Shown piece by piece: positions 6,559 to 12,722 of a DNA stretch of 25,565 nucleotides. The position numbers and the translations under genes are program-made. The stretch spans positions 1-25,565 of IMG/VR virus record IMGVR_UViG_3300022934_000159; one strand, 5' to 3'. The stretch comes from a virus. The notes beneath the pieces were generated by a model, which saw only the letters and a program-made list of their open reading frames with translations, made no database searches and was not told where the DNA came from. Position 1 is the first letter of the stretch; each line of letters starts with the position of its first letter.

Positions 6559-6739
6559 ACGACTTATCTTCTACGCGCAGACTGCGCAAAAACTTTTCCA
6601 ATTCTTTTCGCGCTCTCCATAAATTCTGTTGCACGTTAGGATGTTTTGTACCGGTGCGAAGATAGGCTTGGAGACAGCGTTCTTCCTCCCGCTTTAGATG
6701 ACGTAAAAGTGCGTGATCTTGGGATGTGAGTTTTAGCAT
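6557..6739 (-). CDS. Hypothetical 60-aa helical protein, last leftward gene
   Basis: The product, MLKLTSQDHALLRHLKREEE..., is strongly charged and predicted helical across most of its length, with HPNVQQNLWRARKELEKFL in the second half. No motif I can name. It overlaps the end of the preceding leftward frame (6636-6836) by 104 bases in a different frame, so the two cannot both be under ordinary constraint in the shared part. A stop codon lies two codons upstream of its ATG, so this start is the only likely one. Terminates about 100 bases before the hairpin terminator. Confidence 0.55.
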   Translation of the reverse strand: MLKLTSQDHALLRHLKREEERCLQAYLRTGTKHPNVQQNLWRARKELEKFLRSLRVEDKS

Positions 6740-6836
6740 TCTCTATCTCTCTGCGCATGTAACATTCTGCACACATTGTATCGTGGTCGGATTTTACCAG
6801 AGCATCCCTGTCGCAGTACATACATTTTTCAATCAT
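6636..6836 (-). CDS. Small four-cysteine (Zn-ribbon-like) protein
   Basis: 66 aa. The N-terminal half has CMYCDRDALVKSDHDTMCAEC, two CxxC pairs 15 residues apart, a typical small zinc-ribbon spacing. From about residue 35 the frame runs over the next gene (6557-6739), and its Ser/Arg-rich tail (SSKAGGRTLSPSLSSHRYK) has a composition less like a folded protein. The start ATG overlaps the preceding stop by four bases, which supports translation. The zinc-binding half is probably real; the tail may be tolerated readthrough of an overlapping gene. Confidence 0.5.
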   Translation of the reverse strand: MIEKCMYCDRDALVKSDHDTMCAECYMRREIENAKTHIPRSRTFTSSKAGGRTLSPSLSSHRYKTS

Positions 6837-7066
6837 GGTCTTGCCCTTGGTCTAAGTACGGATGAAACAACGTCTGTTTCCACGCAGGTCATAAAGATGT
6901 CATTGCCGTACAGCTTTACGATATGATCGTAGATCGGATCAGCCAATCCTTGATCCATTACTTGCTGGCAGTGGCTCTCTGAAGCGTAGACAATGCTTGC
7001 AAGTGGCGCTGCCTGATATGCTGCCATTTCATAGTCAATCATTAACACAGTGAAAAACTCAATCAT
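6833..7066 (-). CDS. Hypothetical 77-aa protein
   Basis: I chose the ATG at 7066 (MIEFFTVLMIDYEMAAYQ) over the in-frame ATG at 7081, because GGAG lies eight bases upstream of 7066 and this leaves the small eight-base overlap usual in this operon. The sequence continues SIVYASESHCQQVMDQG and DHIVKLYGNDIFMTC. It could be a small alpha/beta protein; the hydrophobic start is not long enough for a sure membrane helix. No family recognised. Ends in an ATGA-type overlap with the zinc-ribbon gene. Confidence 0.55.
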   Translation of the reverse strand: MIEFFTVLMIDYEMAAYQAAPLASIVYASESHCQQVMDQGLADPIYDHIVKLYGNDIFMTCVETDVVSSVLRPRARP

Positions 7067-7415
7067 CCTTGCGTCTCCCATCTTTGAATTTGATCTTGTG
7101 ATGCCGGGCTACACTATCAACTGAGTTCCAAGTAACGCCCATTGCTTGTGCTGTTTGCATCTTTGTTAATCCCTGACGCGCATATGATTCATATTCTTCC
7201 GGGCTGAAGCCTCTGCGCCCGCCGTTGGTATCTTTGAACAGCGGCCAATCCAGAGAATAACGCTCCGCCATGCTTGAGATTGAGGTTGTTGCTTTGCCCA
7301 GAACCATTGCCGCTTGTGATCGGCTCATTCTTTTATCAATCATTTCTTGCAGCAACGCGGCGCGTTTTGTGTGCATATCTTGGGTTATGCTTGCCCATCT
7401 CTCTTGCCAGTTCAT
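7059..7415 (-). CDS. Double helix-turn-helix DNA-binding protein
   Basis: 118 aa. Two helix-turn-helix-like segments are visible: residues about 31-58 (SRSQAAMVLGKATTSISSMAERY) and about 82-108 (LTKMQTAQAMGVTWNSVDSVARHHKI). Both have the A/G-x-x-x-hydrophobic-G-V/K-T turn pattern of short phage and GcrA-like DNA-binding domains. The product ends in a basic tail. It may regulate phage genes or bind DNA in recombination, as it follows the annealing-protein gene with a four-base overlap. The HTH call is by eye. Confidence 0.65.
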   Translation of the reverse strand: MNWQERWASITQDMHTKRAALLQEMIDKRMSRSQAAMVLGKATTSISSMAERYSLDWPLFKDTNGGRRGFSPEEYESYARQGLTKMQTAQAMGVTWNSVDSVARHHKIKFKDGRRKDD

Positions 7416-8113
7416 TGTGATTGTAACCTGAATGTTTTCTCAACCTGCTTCATGCTTTCATCAGACAGCATATCGATGTGCGCGAAGTTGGCTTCCCACA
7501 GTTCCTCAAACTGTTTCTTTGATCTTTTCTGCGCTCCGTATGACCGGGCAAGATTGATAACTGCCTCGCGGTATTCTTCATCCGTCTGGCATTTCTGTTT
7601 CTCTTGGCCGTTGTGGTAGTACACTGTCCAAGGTGCCGCTTGTGATATCTCTGTTTCATGTGAAACATTCTCCGGCTCAAGAGGTTGAACGCTGATATCC
7701 GGCGCGGCTTTCTGTTCTTCCATTGCCTTTTCTTTCCGGGAAACTGCCGCGATTTCATTAGCACTTGCGTAAGATCCACCATGCAAACCAAGTGACGCCA
7801 GGGCGCGACCGATCGCAGACGTTTCACAGTTTTCTAGCGCCGATGTTTTGTTGACGTTGCTGGAACCTCTGATCTCCTCGGCCATACCGCTTCCGATGGT
7901 TTGACCTTTGTGTGTTACGATAGCCTTCACAACGACACGCTTCCCATCGTCCACCAATATCTCGGTATCGATCCCCATATGCTCACCAAAGGCCATACGG
8001 AATTGTTCAACGCGAACAAAAACCTCTGTGTATTTCTTGCCTCCGCGCTGGGTGACGCCGTGCGTTCTGTTCAGATCGTTCACGGCTTTCATTGCATCAA
8101 TTAGATTACTCAT
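7412..8113 (-). CDS. Erf/Rad52-type single-strand annealing protein (putative)
   Basis: 233 aa. Residues 1-125 show the layout of Erf/Sak-type phage recombinases: a strand-rich core with TEILVDDGKRVVVKAIVTHK, then KTSALENCETSAIGRALASLG (89-109) and YASANEIAAV. The E-T-S-A-x-G-R-A-L signature is shared by Erf family members that anneal single-stranded DNA. A variable linker (130-165) and a C-terminal helical region with WTVYYHNGQEK and RSKKQFEELW follow. Expected partners are the RusA resolvase (12297) and Gp157-family protein (8408). No exonuclease gene is recognisable nearby. The family call rests on the signature only. Confidence 0.6.
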   Translation of the reverse strand: MSNLIDAMKAVNDLNRTHGVTQRGGKKYTEVFVRVEQFRMAFGEHMGIDTEILVDDGKRVVVKAIVTHKGQTIGSGMAEEIRGSSNVNKTSALENCETSAIGRALASLGLHGGSYASANEIAAVSRKEKAMEEQKAAPDISVQPLEPENVSHETEISQAAPWTVYYHNGQEKQKCQTDEEYREAVINLARSYGAQKRSKKQFEELWEANFAHIDMLSDESMKQVEKTFRLQSQ

Positions 8114-8411
8114 TTTGTTTTCCTCGTGCTGTTTTCATTCCGTAGCTGGCTTGACAACCCGCTCCCCAAACGCGGTTTGCTTTCGTTAATAAAATTTGAC
8201 AACCAGGAGGGCATTGCTTCCCATTGTTGCGCTTTCTTGGGTGTCCAGTTAATTCCCGATACTTGCAAGTAACTGTTATTGGTATTTCCTTTTTAGCCTC
8301 GGCAAGCTGATGAACCATGCTATCAAATATCTCTTCGTATGCCTGTAGCCTTGCGACTTTAAAGCTGAGATACTCTATTTCTTTTTCAAGCTTAGCTATT
8401 GTCTCGTTCAT
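8106..8411 (-). CDS. Coiled-coil protein with C-terminal Cys motif
   Basis: 101 aa. Residues 1-43 are a clear heptad-like coiled coil (IAKLEKEIEYLSFKVARLQAYEEIF...). The second half is basic with three spaced cysteines after ITVTCKYREL (CPPGC and GAGC). It could bind zinc or nucleic acid. The start overlaps the stop of the Gp157-family gene by four bases, and its stop overlaps the annealing-protein start, so all three are translationally coupled. I do not recognise the family. Confidence 0.6.
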   Translation of the reverse strand: MNETIAKLEKEIEYLSFKVARLQAYEEIFDSMVHQLAEAKKEIPITVTCKYRELTGHPRKRNNGKQCPPGCQILLTKANRVWGAGCQASYGMKTARGKQNE

Positions 8412-8893
8412 TTTATTCTCACTGTCACGCTGGGGTTACCAACTTCTACGGTTGCACCGGGAACAAACTCACCGGCCTCTAATTGTTGTTTGATTGCTGT
8501 CAGATCCGGTGTTTCTGTGATCCTCATAAGCTGAGAAGGTATCTCGCTCGGATCTTCAATGACAACTTTCTGTCTGGGTTTGGTGCGCGAGACTGTACCG
8601 AGCGGATGATCTGCTTTCTTTACGCCCATAGCGTCCAGCAAATGCCCTATGACTTGCGTTGTGGCGTCTGCTCTGGCATCATATCGCTTTGCGCGTTCCG
8701 TGTACTGTGCGGCCATCTCCTTGGCTGCTTGCTGGCTTGCCTTGGCCCACTGTCTTTGCTCAATCAGCTTGCCCAAGACGTCCATTGCGTCTGTCTCACC
8801 GTCCAGTGTGTCCAGAAGCGTGTCCTCATCATCGCCGCATATCTCCCGGATACTGTCGGCCATGCGTTTAATTTCTTCAAAGTTGACGTACAT
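8408..8893 (-). CDS. Siphovirus Gp157-family protein
   Basis: 161 aa. It shows the family pattern well: an acidic start with LLDTLDGETDAMDVLGKLIEQ, a helical coiled coil (ASQQAAKEMAAQYTERAKRYDARADA), then GHLLDAMGVKKADHPLGTVSRTKPRQKVVIEDPSEIP and TPDLTAIKQQLEAGEFVPGA near the end. Gp157-like proteins occur in early operons of many phages, with proposed but poorly settled roles in resistance to host exonuclease or phage-phage exclusion. The start is backed by the strong GGAAGG site shared by several genes of this operon. Confidence 0.8.
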   Translation of the reverse strand: MYVNFEEIKRMADSIREICGDDEDTLLDTLDGETDAMDVLGKLIEQRQWAKASQQAAKEMAAQYTERAKRYDARADATTQVIGHLLDAMGVKKADHPLGTVSRTKPRQKVVIEDPSEIPSQLMRITETPDLTAIKQQLEAGEFVPGATVEVGNPSVTVRIK

Positions 8894-8906
8894 TTTCCTT
8901 CCTTTT

Positions 8907-9086
8907 TTACAGCATTAAATTTACACTGAATGTGCGAAGCCCGGTGCAGGTGCTTATGTTATCGCTGGTCCCATACTGCCTCAAGGAGAACAGCGCACTG
9001 AGTACCTGCAATCTCCTCCCTGACACGCGCCGGGCCACCTTATGCGCCGTTGTGTTTTTGTTCTCCTGTTCCCCGCAGCGGCGCAT
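8907..9086 (-). CDS. 59-aa protein with winged-helix-like segment
   Basis: A short frame fills the gap between the 114-aa gene and the Gp157 gene. Its product (MRRCGEQENKNTTAHKVARR..., then LQVLSALFSLRQYGTSDNISTCTGL) resembles small phage winged-helix proteins of the pattern 'VLxALxxxGxTDxEIxxxTGLxxxTxRxRR', but it ends just after the recognition-helix position, lacking the usual wing. The stop falls immediately before the Gp157 ribosome site, and the start is 13 bases from the upstream stop. The Shine-Dalgarno match (GGGTG further upstream) is weak. It may be a shortened remnant; the tight fit to the gap argues for translation. Confidence 0.45.
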   Translation of the reverse strand: MRRCGEQENKNTTAHKVARRVSGRRLQVLSALFSLRQYGTSDNISTCTGLRTFSVNLML

Positions 9087-9098
9087 CTTTTTTGCACC

Positions 9099-9443
9099 CT
9101 AATCAAAATCTTCTGGCCCCAACTCAGGCAGGTTTCTTGCAAGCTGCAACTCGCTCGGCTGCGATCTTAGACGAAAGAAGCCAAGATGTTCTGGATATAT
9201 ATCCATGAACCACCGGGCATAGAGTGCGCTGAAGTTGTTATTTATCTTAAACGTAGACCTTCCTTCGTCGTCTGCCTGGTCTGTTTCCCACCGAATCCGC
9301 TCAAAGACTCCCTTTGCGGAATAGTTATTGAACCCACGCCCGATTACCTCGGACGTGAATTTTACAAAATACTCCCAAACTTTGGGGTTTTCCTTGTGAA
9401 ACTGGATTGCAGCTTCTTCGATCTCTTCGTATCGGGTTTTCAT
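9099..9443 (-). CDS. Conserved phage protein (GFNNYSAKGVFERIRWET family)
   Basis: 114 aa. I recognise the block WEYFVKFTSEVIGRGFNNY followed by FERIRWETDQAD and KINNNFSALYARWFMDIYPEH as a recurring phage and prophage family. It has no assigned function and lies typically in early or replication regions. The fold looks alpha-helical with conserved aromatic and basic residues; no catalytic motif is obvious. The start overlaps the previous stop by four bases (ATGA), so it is coupled to the 174-aa gene. Confidence 0.75.
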   Translation of the reverse strand: MKTRYEEIEEAAIQFHKENPKVWEYFVKFTSEVIGRGFNNYSAKGVFERIRWETDQADDEGRSTFKINNNFSALYARWFMDIYPEHLGFFRLRSQPSELQLARNLPELGPEDFD

Positions 9444-9964
9444 GCTGCGTCCTCCTGATCGCCTCGCAACTTTGAGGCTATCTCTTCAATTGGCTGTAGG
9501 TCTACACCGAAAGCCTCGGCGCATCCACGATACCGACTGAGCCAACGGGTCAAATCCGCTGCGGCTTGCCGCCTTAATTCAGCCCTTGATGTCTCATCTT
9601 CTGGGTTATATGGAACATAGCCGCCGCCCTTACGTCTGTTTGACATTGGGCTGATGAAGGCTGGCGCTTCATAGCTGATAACTGTCGCAAGCTTGCTGAC
9701 GTCTACCTTTTCAACAGGTGGGATGTGAATTTGTATCCGCAATCCGCTGACCAATTGACGAGCCAAAGCCATACGATATTGACGCGCTGCTTCTTTGTCG
9801 CCGGTTCCAAAGAACCTTTCATAGCAAGGATGGTCTGGTTTATCTTCAAGCCATTCTGTAAACTCATCAACCTTGAACATATTGCGCCGAGTTTCTGTGA
9901 GGTAGCTATCGACTATCTCTTGACGCTCATCCTTGTTCCATATTCTGTCTATTCTTTCTTCCAT
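9440..9964 (-). CDS. Hypothetical 174-aa early protein
   Basis: Preceded by a strong GGAAGG site, the first coding sequence after the pentamer-repeat array. The product has a helical, charged N-terminal half (KVDEFTEWLEDKPDHPCYERFFG), a middle segment with IHIPPVEKVDVSKLATVISYEAPAFIS that may be a beta region, a GGGYVPYNPEDETSRAELRRQ linker and a C-terminal helix (TRWLSRYRGCAEAFG). I recall proteins of this shape in alphaproteobacterial prophages. Function unknown. Its leader contains the 290-bp repeat, so expression may be affected by it. Confidence 0.65.
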   Translation of the reverse strand: MEERIDRIWNKDERQEIVDSYLTETRRNMFKVDEFTEWLEDKPDHPCYERFFGTGDKEAARQYRMALARQLVSGLRIQIHIPPVEKVDVSKLATVISYEAPAFISPMSNRRKGGGYVPYNPEDETSRAELRRQAAADLTRWLSRYRGCAEAFGVDLQPIEEIASKLRGDQEDAA

Positions 9965-10031
9965 TTTTCTTCCTTCCTTTTGTTGGATGGTGAGGGATCA
10001 GCACGACCCCCCACCTTGGTTTAAGCTTCGC

Positions 10032-10321
10032 TTGCCACACCGGACCGCATCACACCGGGCCGCGCCACGCCGGACCCCGACCGCCACGCCAGACCTATCC
10101 CTACCTTGCCCCGCCACGCCTTGCCTTGACCGCCTTGCCTGAACGGACCTAACCGGACCAAGCCTTGCCCCGCCAAGCCGGACCAAACCTTGACCGCCTG
10201 ACCAAACCACATCTTGCGAAACCATACCCCGCCACGAAATACCGAGCCGAGCCACGACCGCCTTGCCTTGAACCGCCCTGCCTGGCCAAACCACGCCCCG
10301 CCTGGACCGCCTTGCCTTACC
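10032..10321. repeat. 290-bp array of 59 degenerate 5-bp units (NNNCC; GGNNN on mRNA strand)
   Basis: Read on the + strand from 10032, the sequence divides without remainder into 59 units: 54 pentamers and 5 tetramers. 48 of the 54 pentamers end in CC, usually as NNGCC or NNACC. All five tetramers end in GA and are followed by CCGCC, so each phase slip has the same form, GACCGCC. On the minus strand, which is the transcribed strand here, this reads GGYNN repeated. It fills most of the 417-base gap between two leftward genes. Frames stay open through it in several readings because the unit lacks stops; a 5-bp period is not a coding period. Bases 9965-10031 and 10322-10381 on either side show nothing recognisable beyond the ribosome site at 9965-9980. 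Confidence 0.9.
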
Positions 10322-10381
10322 GTGTCGTTCAGGTGAATAACGGCAAAATGTCCACCTGTATTGCTTGCCAATAACATCTCC

Positions 10382-11149
10382 TTATGCTGCCATTCTGCGG
10401 GCGCGTTCTTCGTCCAAGAAGCCCATTAACTCTGCTGTCATTTCATCCGCATACTCTGGATAATCCAACGCATACTTTTGTTCTTCCATTCCAAACTTGG
10501 TAATGCGTTTCCAATCGTCCTTGTAATCTTTCCAATTGGGCAACTCTTCGCCGGTTACTGTAAAGCAACCATATGCTCCGCGTCCCTTCTCTTGTCGAAA
10601 GTCTCCAAGCCCAATGATAGAACCCGCATTCTGTAGAAGAGTGAAAACATCTGAGGCTGAAAGCGTAGGCATGACAAACTTGATGTCAATCTCTGCGCAC
10701 CATTCCGGCAAGTAAGCCCTCGTTCGCATGTCTGGCGTCTTGTTTATGTTTGCCATTCGTACCGTGTCGATCTTCAGATATGGCTTGCCATAGATTTCTG
10801 TCTGCAATTGTGGCAGAAACAAAAGGCGCTGTGCGTTTGTTCTTGCAACTCCCTTTGTTTCAATGGCCGCTGTAGACATTGCTTGTTTGATTGCCGCCGG
10901 GGGAAAATACAGGTGCGTGTTCCCATGGCTTTTTTTATACACGGAATCCCGAAACTCTTCTTCTGGATTGTGTTTTATCTCGCGCTTTTCCGCTGTGGTT
11001 TTTGGCGTACCGCCTATGAGCAAATCGCGCTTGGCTTTAATGCTCATTGAATTGTAGTAAAATGGGGTTGCTCCGATAAGTCGCAACTTTATTTCACCAT
11101 GTTTTAGCGCGGTAACTAACGCGCCTTCCGTGGACTTTTTAACTGGCAT
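10382..11149 (-). CDS. Phage-family protein with GLGDFRxEKGRGAYGCF motif, function unknown
   Basis: 255 aa from ATG at 11149, chosen over the in-frame ATG at 11176 because AGGAAGG lies six bases upstream of it. The body contains LRLIGATPFYYNSMSIK (about 22-38), NPEEEFRDSVYK, a FPPAAIKQAMSTAAIETKG segment (82-100) and, at 178-196, the signature GIGDFR-like GLGDFRQEKGRGAYGCF. I recall this pattern (substrate-like N-terminal strand, 'FP..A.K.A' helix, C-terminal G-x-G-D-F/W-R..G.YG..F) from a family of phage and prophage proteins. The glycine-rich ending faintly recalls RAMP/Cas7-type ferredoxin folds, but I cannot confirm that. Placed among recombination genes, a nucleic-acid role is plausible. 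Confidence 0.6.
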   Translation of the reverse strand: MPVKKSTEGALVTALKHGEIKLRLIGATPFYYNSMSIKAKRDLLIGGTPKTTAEKREIKHNPEEEFRDSVYKKSHGNTHLYFPPAAIKQAMSTAAIETKGVARTNAQRLLFLPQLQTEIYGKPYLKIDTVRMANINKTPDMRTRAYLPEWCAEIDIKFVMPTLSASDVFTLLQNAGSIIGLGDFRQEKGRGAYGCFTVTGEELPNWKDYKDDWKRITKFGMEEQKYALDYPEYADEMTAELMGFLDEERARRMAA

Positions 11150-11309
11150 TTTTTCCTTCCTTTCTGTCAGTTTCAATTTCTCCGCTTCCCTTACAGATCA
11201 AACAATCATCCCACTTTGTATCGATATACCCGATATCCCGTGTGAAGCTTTGGGGCCGGGGGATTTCGTATTCAACCTGGCCGTCCCCGTCACAGTATGG
11301 GCAGATCAT
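11139..11309 (-). CDS. Small DnaJ-type zinc-finger protein
   Basis: 56 aa from ATG at 11309. The residues encoded upstream in the same frame belong to the neighbouring gene region, and GGGG lies ten bases before this ATG. The product starts MICPYCDGDGQVEYE and has DDCLICKGSGEIE near residue 36: two CxxCxGxG motifs, the repeat of DnaJ-type zinc fingers. Many phage early operons carry such short single-pair fingers; they may bind a protein or nucleic acid partner. It ends inside the start region of the 255-aa gene (11-base overlap). Confidence 0.7.
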   Translation of the reverse strand: MICPYCDGDGQVEYEIPRPQSFTRDIGYIDTKWDDCLICKGSGEIETDRKEGKNAS

Positions 11310-11395
11310 TGCAAGATCCCCGCAATCACCATGCAACCGTAAAAGATTGCAAATAAACAAACCGCACCCACTACATCACCGATAAAGTCTTTCAT
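11306..11395 (-). CDS. 29-aa transmembrane peptide
   Basis: Short frame with a strong AAGGGGGG ribosome site seven bases before ATG. The product is MKDFIGDVVGAVCLFAIFYG plus CMVIAGILQ, essentially one transmembrane helix. It fits between the stop of the 190-aa gene and the zinc-finger gene, overlapping the latter's start by four bases (ATGA). Tiny early membrane peptides of phages often act on the host envelope or on superinfecting phages, but no function is visible here. Confidence 0.6.
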   Translation of the reverse strand: MKDFIGDVVGAVCLFAIFYGCMVIAGILQ

Positions 11396-11408
11396 TGCTG
11401 CGCCCCCC

Positions 11409-11981
11409 TTATGCGTACCAGCTACGATACATTGATGAACCATCCCAAGGATAGGCATATTCGCAGCTTGAAATTCTGATTGAATTTGTATGATTGGCTT
11501 TGGCACGCCACCGAGCAACACCCTTGCGATCAGGATTGGCCGTGACTGTATCTGCCATGCCGTGACTGTATTCGCTGTGCTCGACTGTATCAGAACCGAT
11601 TGAGCAATATTCAATCATGGTCTTTCCAATTAAATCTGTAACTTGATAAAAGCTAACGTTTGTTTGATCGTAGCCCCAAGAGCTAACAAGGATATCACCA
11701 ACCTTCAATGTATGCGGCTGCTTGCGCTGCTCGCGCTCTTTAGACTTGCGTTCTTCGGATGCTTTAACGCTTTCGATCTGGTCCTTGATGCGCTGCTCCA
11801 TGCGTTCTTTGCTTTGAAAACGAAAGTGCCAAGTTGGTTTTTTAGCGCGACCAACAAAGCATTGCGCATATGATACGCCGTCTTTTTCATAGACATAGAA
11901 CACAACAGGCAGATCTTTAGGCTGCACTTTGGTTGCGCCTGGCTTGATGTAAAAGTCGCGGTTGATGTTTGACATTCTCAT
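11409..11981 (-). CDS. First gene of leftward operon, hypothetical (SSWGYDQTNVxFYQV family)
   Basis: 190 aa from ATG at 11981, selected for AGGAAGG nine bases upstream; a longer frame begins at 12008. Sections visible: a strand-rich N-terminal part (LPVVFYVYEKDGVSYAQCF), a charged helix (about 65-98, KERMEQRIKDQIESVKASEE...), and a conserved LKVGDILVSSWGYDQTNVSF block (about 100-120) followed by YQV and GKTMIEY. I recall the latter as a small SH3- or KOW-like barrel in phage and plasmid proteins of unknown role. It lies directly behind the leftward promoter and so is expressed first. Confidence 0.65.
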   Translation of the reverse strand: MRMSNINRDFYIKPGATKVQPKDLPVVFYVYEKDGVSYAQCFVGRAKKPTWHFRFQSKERMEQRIKDQIESVKASEERKSKEREQRKQPHTLKVGDILVSSWGYDQTNVSFYQVTDLIGKTMIEYCSIGSDTVEHSEYSHGMADTVTANPDRKGVARWRAKANHTNSIRISSCEYAYPWDGSSMYRSWYA

Positions 11982-12020
11982 TTGCTTTATCCTTCCTGTA
12001 AAAAACAAATCACAACTTGC

Positions 12021-12048
12021 AATATAAAGATATCTCTAATAGTGTCAA
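12021..12048 (-). promoter_or_regulatory. Leftward sigma70-type promoter of the early operon
   Basis: On the minus strand TTGACA (12048-12043) is followed after 16 bases by TATATT (12026-12021), close to consensus. It sits 40 bases upstream of the first leftward gene with its AGGAAGG site. All leftward genes to 6557 overlap or lie close together, and I see no second clear promoter in them apart from possible effects of the pentamer array. The two GATATC palindromes frame and enter this promoter. Confidence 0.75.
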
Positions 12049-12057
12049 GCGATATCG
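12028..12057. promoter_or_regulatory. Twin palindromes, candidate operator
   Basis: AGATATCT (12028-12035) and CGATATCG (12050-12057) are perfect 8-bp palindromes sharing GATATC, with centres 22 bp apart, about two helical turns, so proteins would bind on the same DNA face. The first lies between the -10 and -35 of the leftward promoter, the second just upstream of its -35. The adjacent RHH gene starts 20 bases to the right, making its product the natural ligand. Binding is inferred. Confidence 0.5.
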
Positions 12058-12076
12058 GAAAGAAAAAGGAAAAAAA

Positions 12077-12304
12077 ATGTCAAAAAAACGCTTAGTTGCT
12101 GAAAACATTGTAGTTTTTCACACTCGAATGCCCGCAGAAACAAAGGAAAAGTTGGATCTTTATGCAGATAAGATGGGCGAAAGTGCGGCCAGGGTCTTAT
12201 CAAATCTGGTCGATCAACATTTGCCAAGCACAAAACCGGCGGTCACTTTTACAGAAAATGATGAGCAAGTTGACCTTGAAACATGGCTAAGAAACCATGA
12301 GTAA
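12077..12304 (+). CDS. Ribbon-helix-helix-type regulator
   Basis: 75 aa from ATG at 12077 (a frame from TTG at 12017 would run back through the promoter and is unlikely). Residues 10-50 read NIVVFHTRMPAETKEKLDLY, then ADKMGESAARVLSNLVDQHL: one beta strand, helix, turn, helix, the Arc/MetJ/CopG pattern. The tail (residues 55-75) is acidic. RHH dimers insert paired strands into the major groove at short palindromes. The divergent position and the twin GATATC palindromes next door suggest control of the leftward promoter and of its own gene. It overlaps the RusA gene by eight bases. Confidence 0.7.
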   Translation: MSKKRLVAENIVVFHTRMPAETKEKLDLYADKMGESAARVLSNLVDQHLPSTKPAVTFTENDEQVDLETWLRNHE

Positions 12305-12722
12305 AAGCATACACAAGGTAAGTTTCTGGTTGGCTGACACACCGATCGGCAAGGGTCGCCCACGGTTTACCAGAACCGGGCGCGTATTCACGCCAAAGAA
12401 AACGAAAGACTTTGAGCTAAAGATCGCGGCCAAGGCATCGGATGAAATGGTGTCTCTGGGGATTGATCCGTTCACGGTTCCGTGCAAGGTTTACATCTTG
12501 GCACAGTTCCCGATTCCTAAATCATGGCCTAAGAAGCGCGTAGAGGCCGCCACACGAGGGGAAGTGGTTCCCGGCAAGCCGGACATCGATAATGTGGCAA
12601 AGCTCGTCCTGGACGCTCTCAACGGCGTTTGCTTTGAAGATGATAAGCTGGTTCAGACGTTAAAGATCACCAAGAAGTACGGCCAGCCGTTGTTGTTGGT
12701 GCAAGTGGAGGCAGAAACATGA
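12297..12722 (+). CDS. rusA: RusA-type Holliday junction resolvase
   Basis: 141 aa, a usual length. The RusA signature is complete: GKGRPRFTRTGRVFTP (18-33), PGKPDIDNVAKLVLDALNG (92-110) with D96, D98 and D106 as the metal-binding acidic residues, and FEDDKLV (113-119). The enzyme cuts four-way DNA junctions and would resolve recombination or replication intermediates before packaging. It lies between the regulator and the replication initiator, with overlaps of eight and four bases, so the three are co-expressed with the 30-aa membrane peptide. Confidence 0.9.
   Translation: MSKSIHKVSFWLADTPIGKGRPRFTRTGRVFTPKKTKDFELKIAAKASDEMVSLGIDPFTVPCKVYILAQFPIPKSWPKKRVEAATRGEVVPGKPDIDNVAKLVLDALNGVCFEDDKLVQTLKITKKYGQPLLLVQVEAET

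Noticed and set aside
8483-8929. 148-codon plus-strand frame opposite the Gp157-family gene
   Set aside because: Mirrors a well-supported leftward gene; Cys/Leu-rich product without family features.
10032-10321. CRISPR array or microsatellite reading of the pentamer region
   Set aside because: No repeat-spacer pattern and no identical unit; only GG spacing is kept.
9998-10377. Two long leftward open frames through the pentamer array (98 and 118 codons)
   Set aside because: The repeat has a 5-bp period and lacks stops in several frames, so open frames arise by composition; products are low-complexity G/W/R/V strings without a usable ribosome site at normal spacing.
12017-12076. Earlier TTG start for the RHH gene
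   Set aside because: It would translate the promoter and operator region; ATG at 12077 has an A/G-rich ribosome site and gives the family-like N-terminus.
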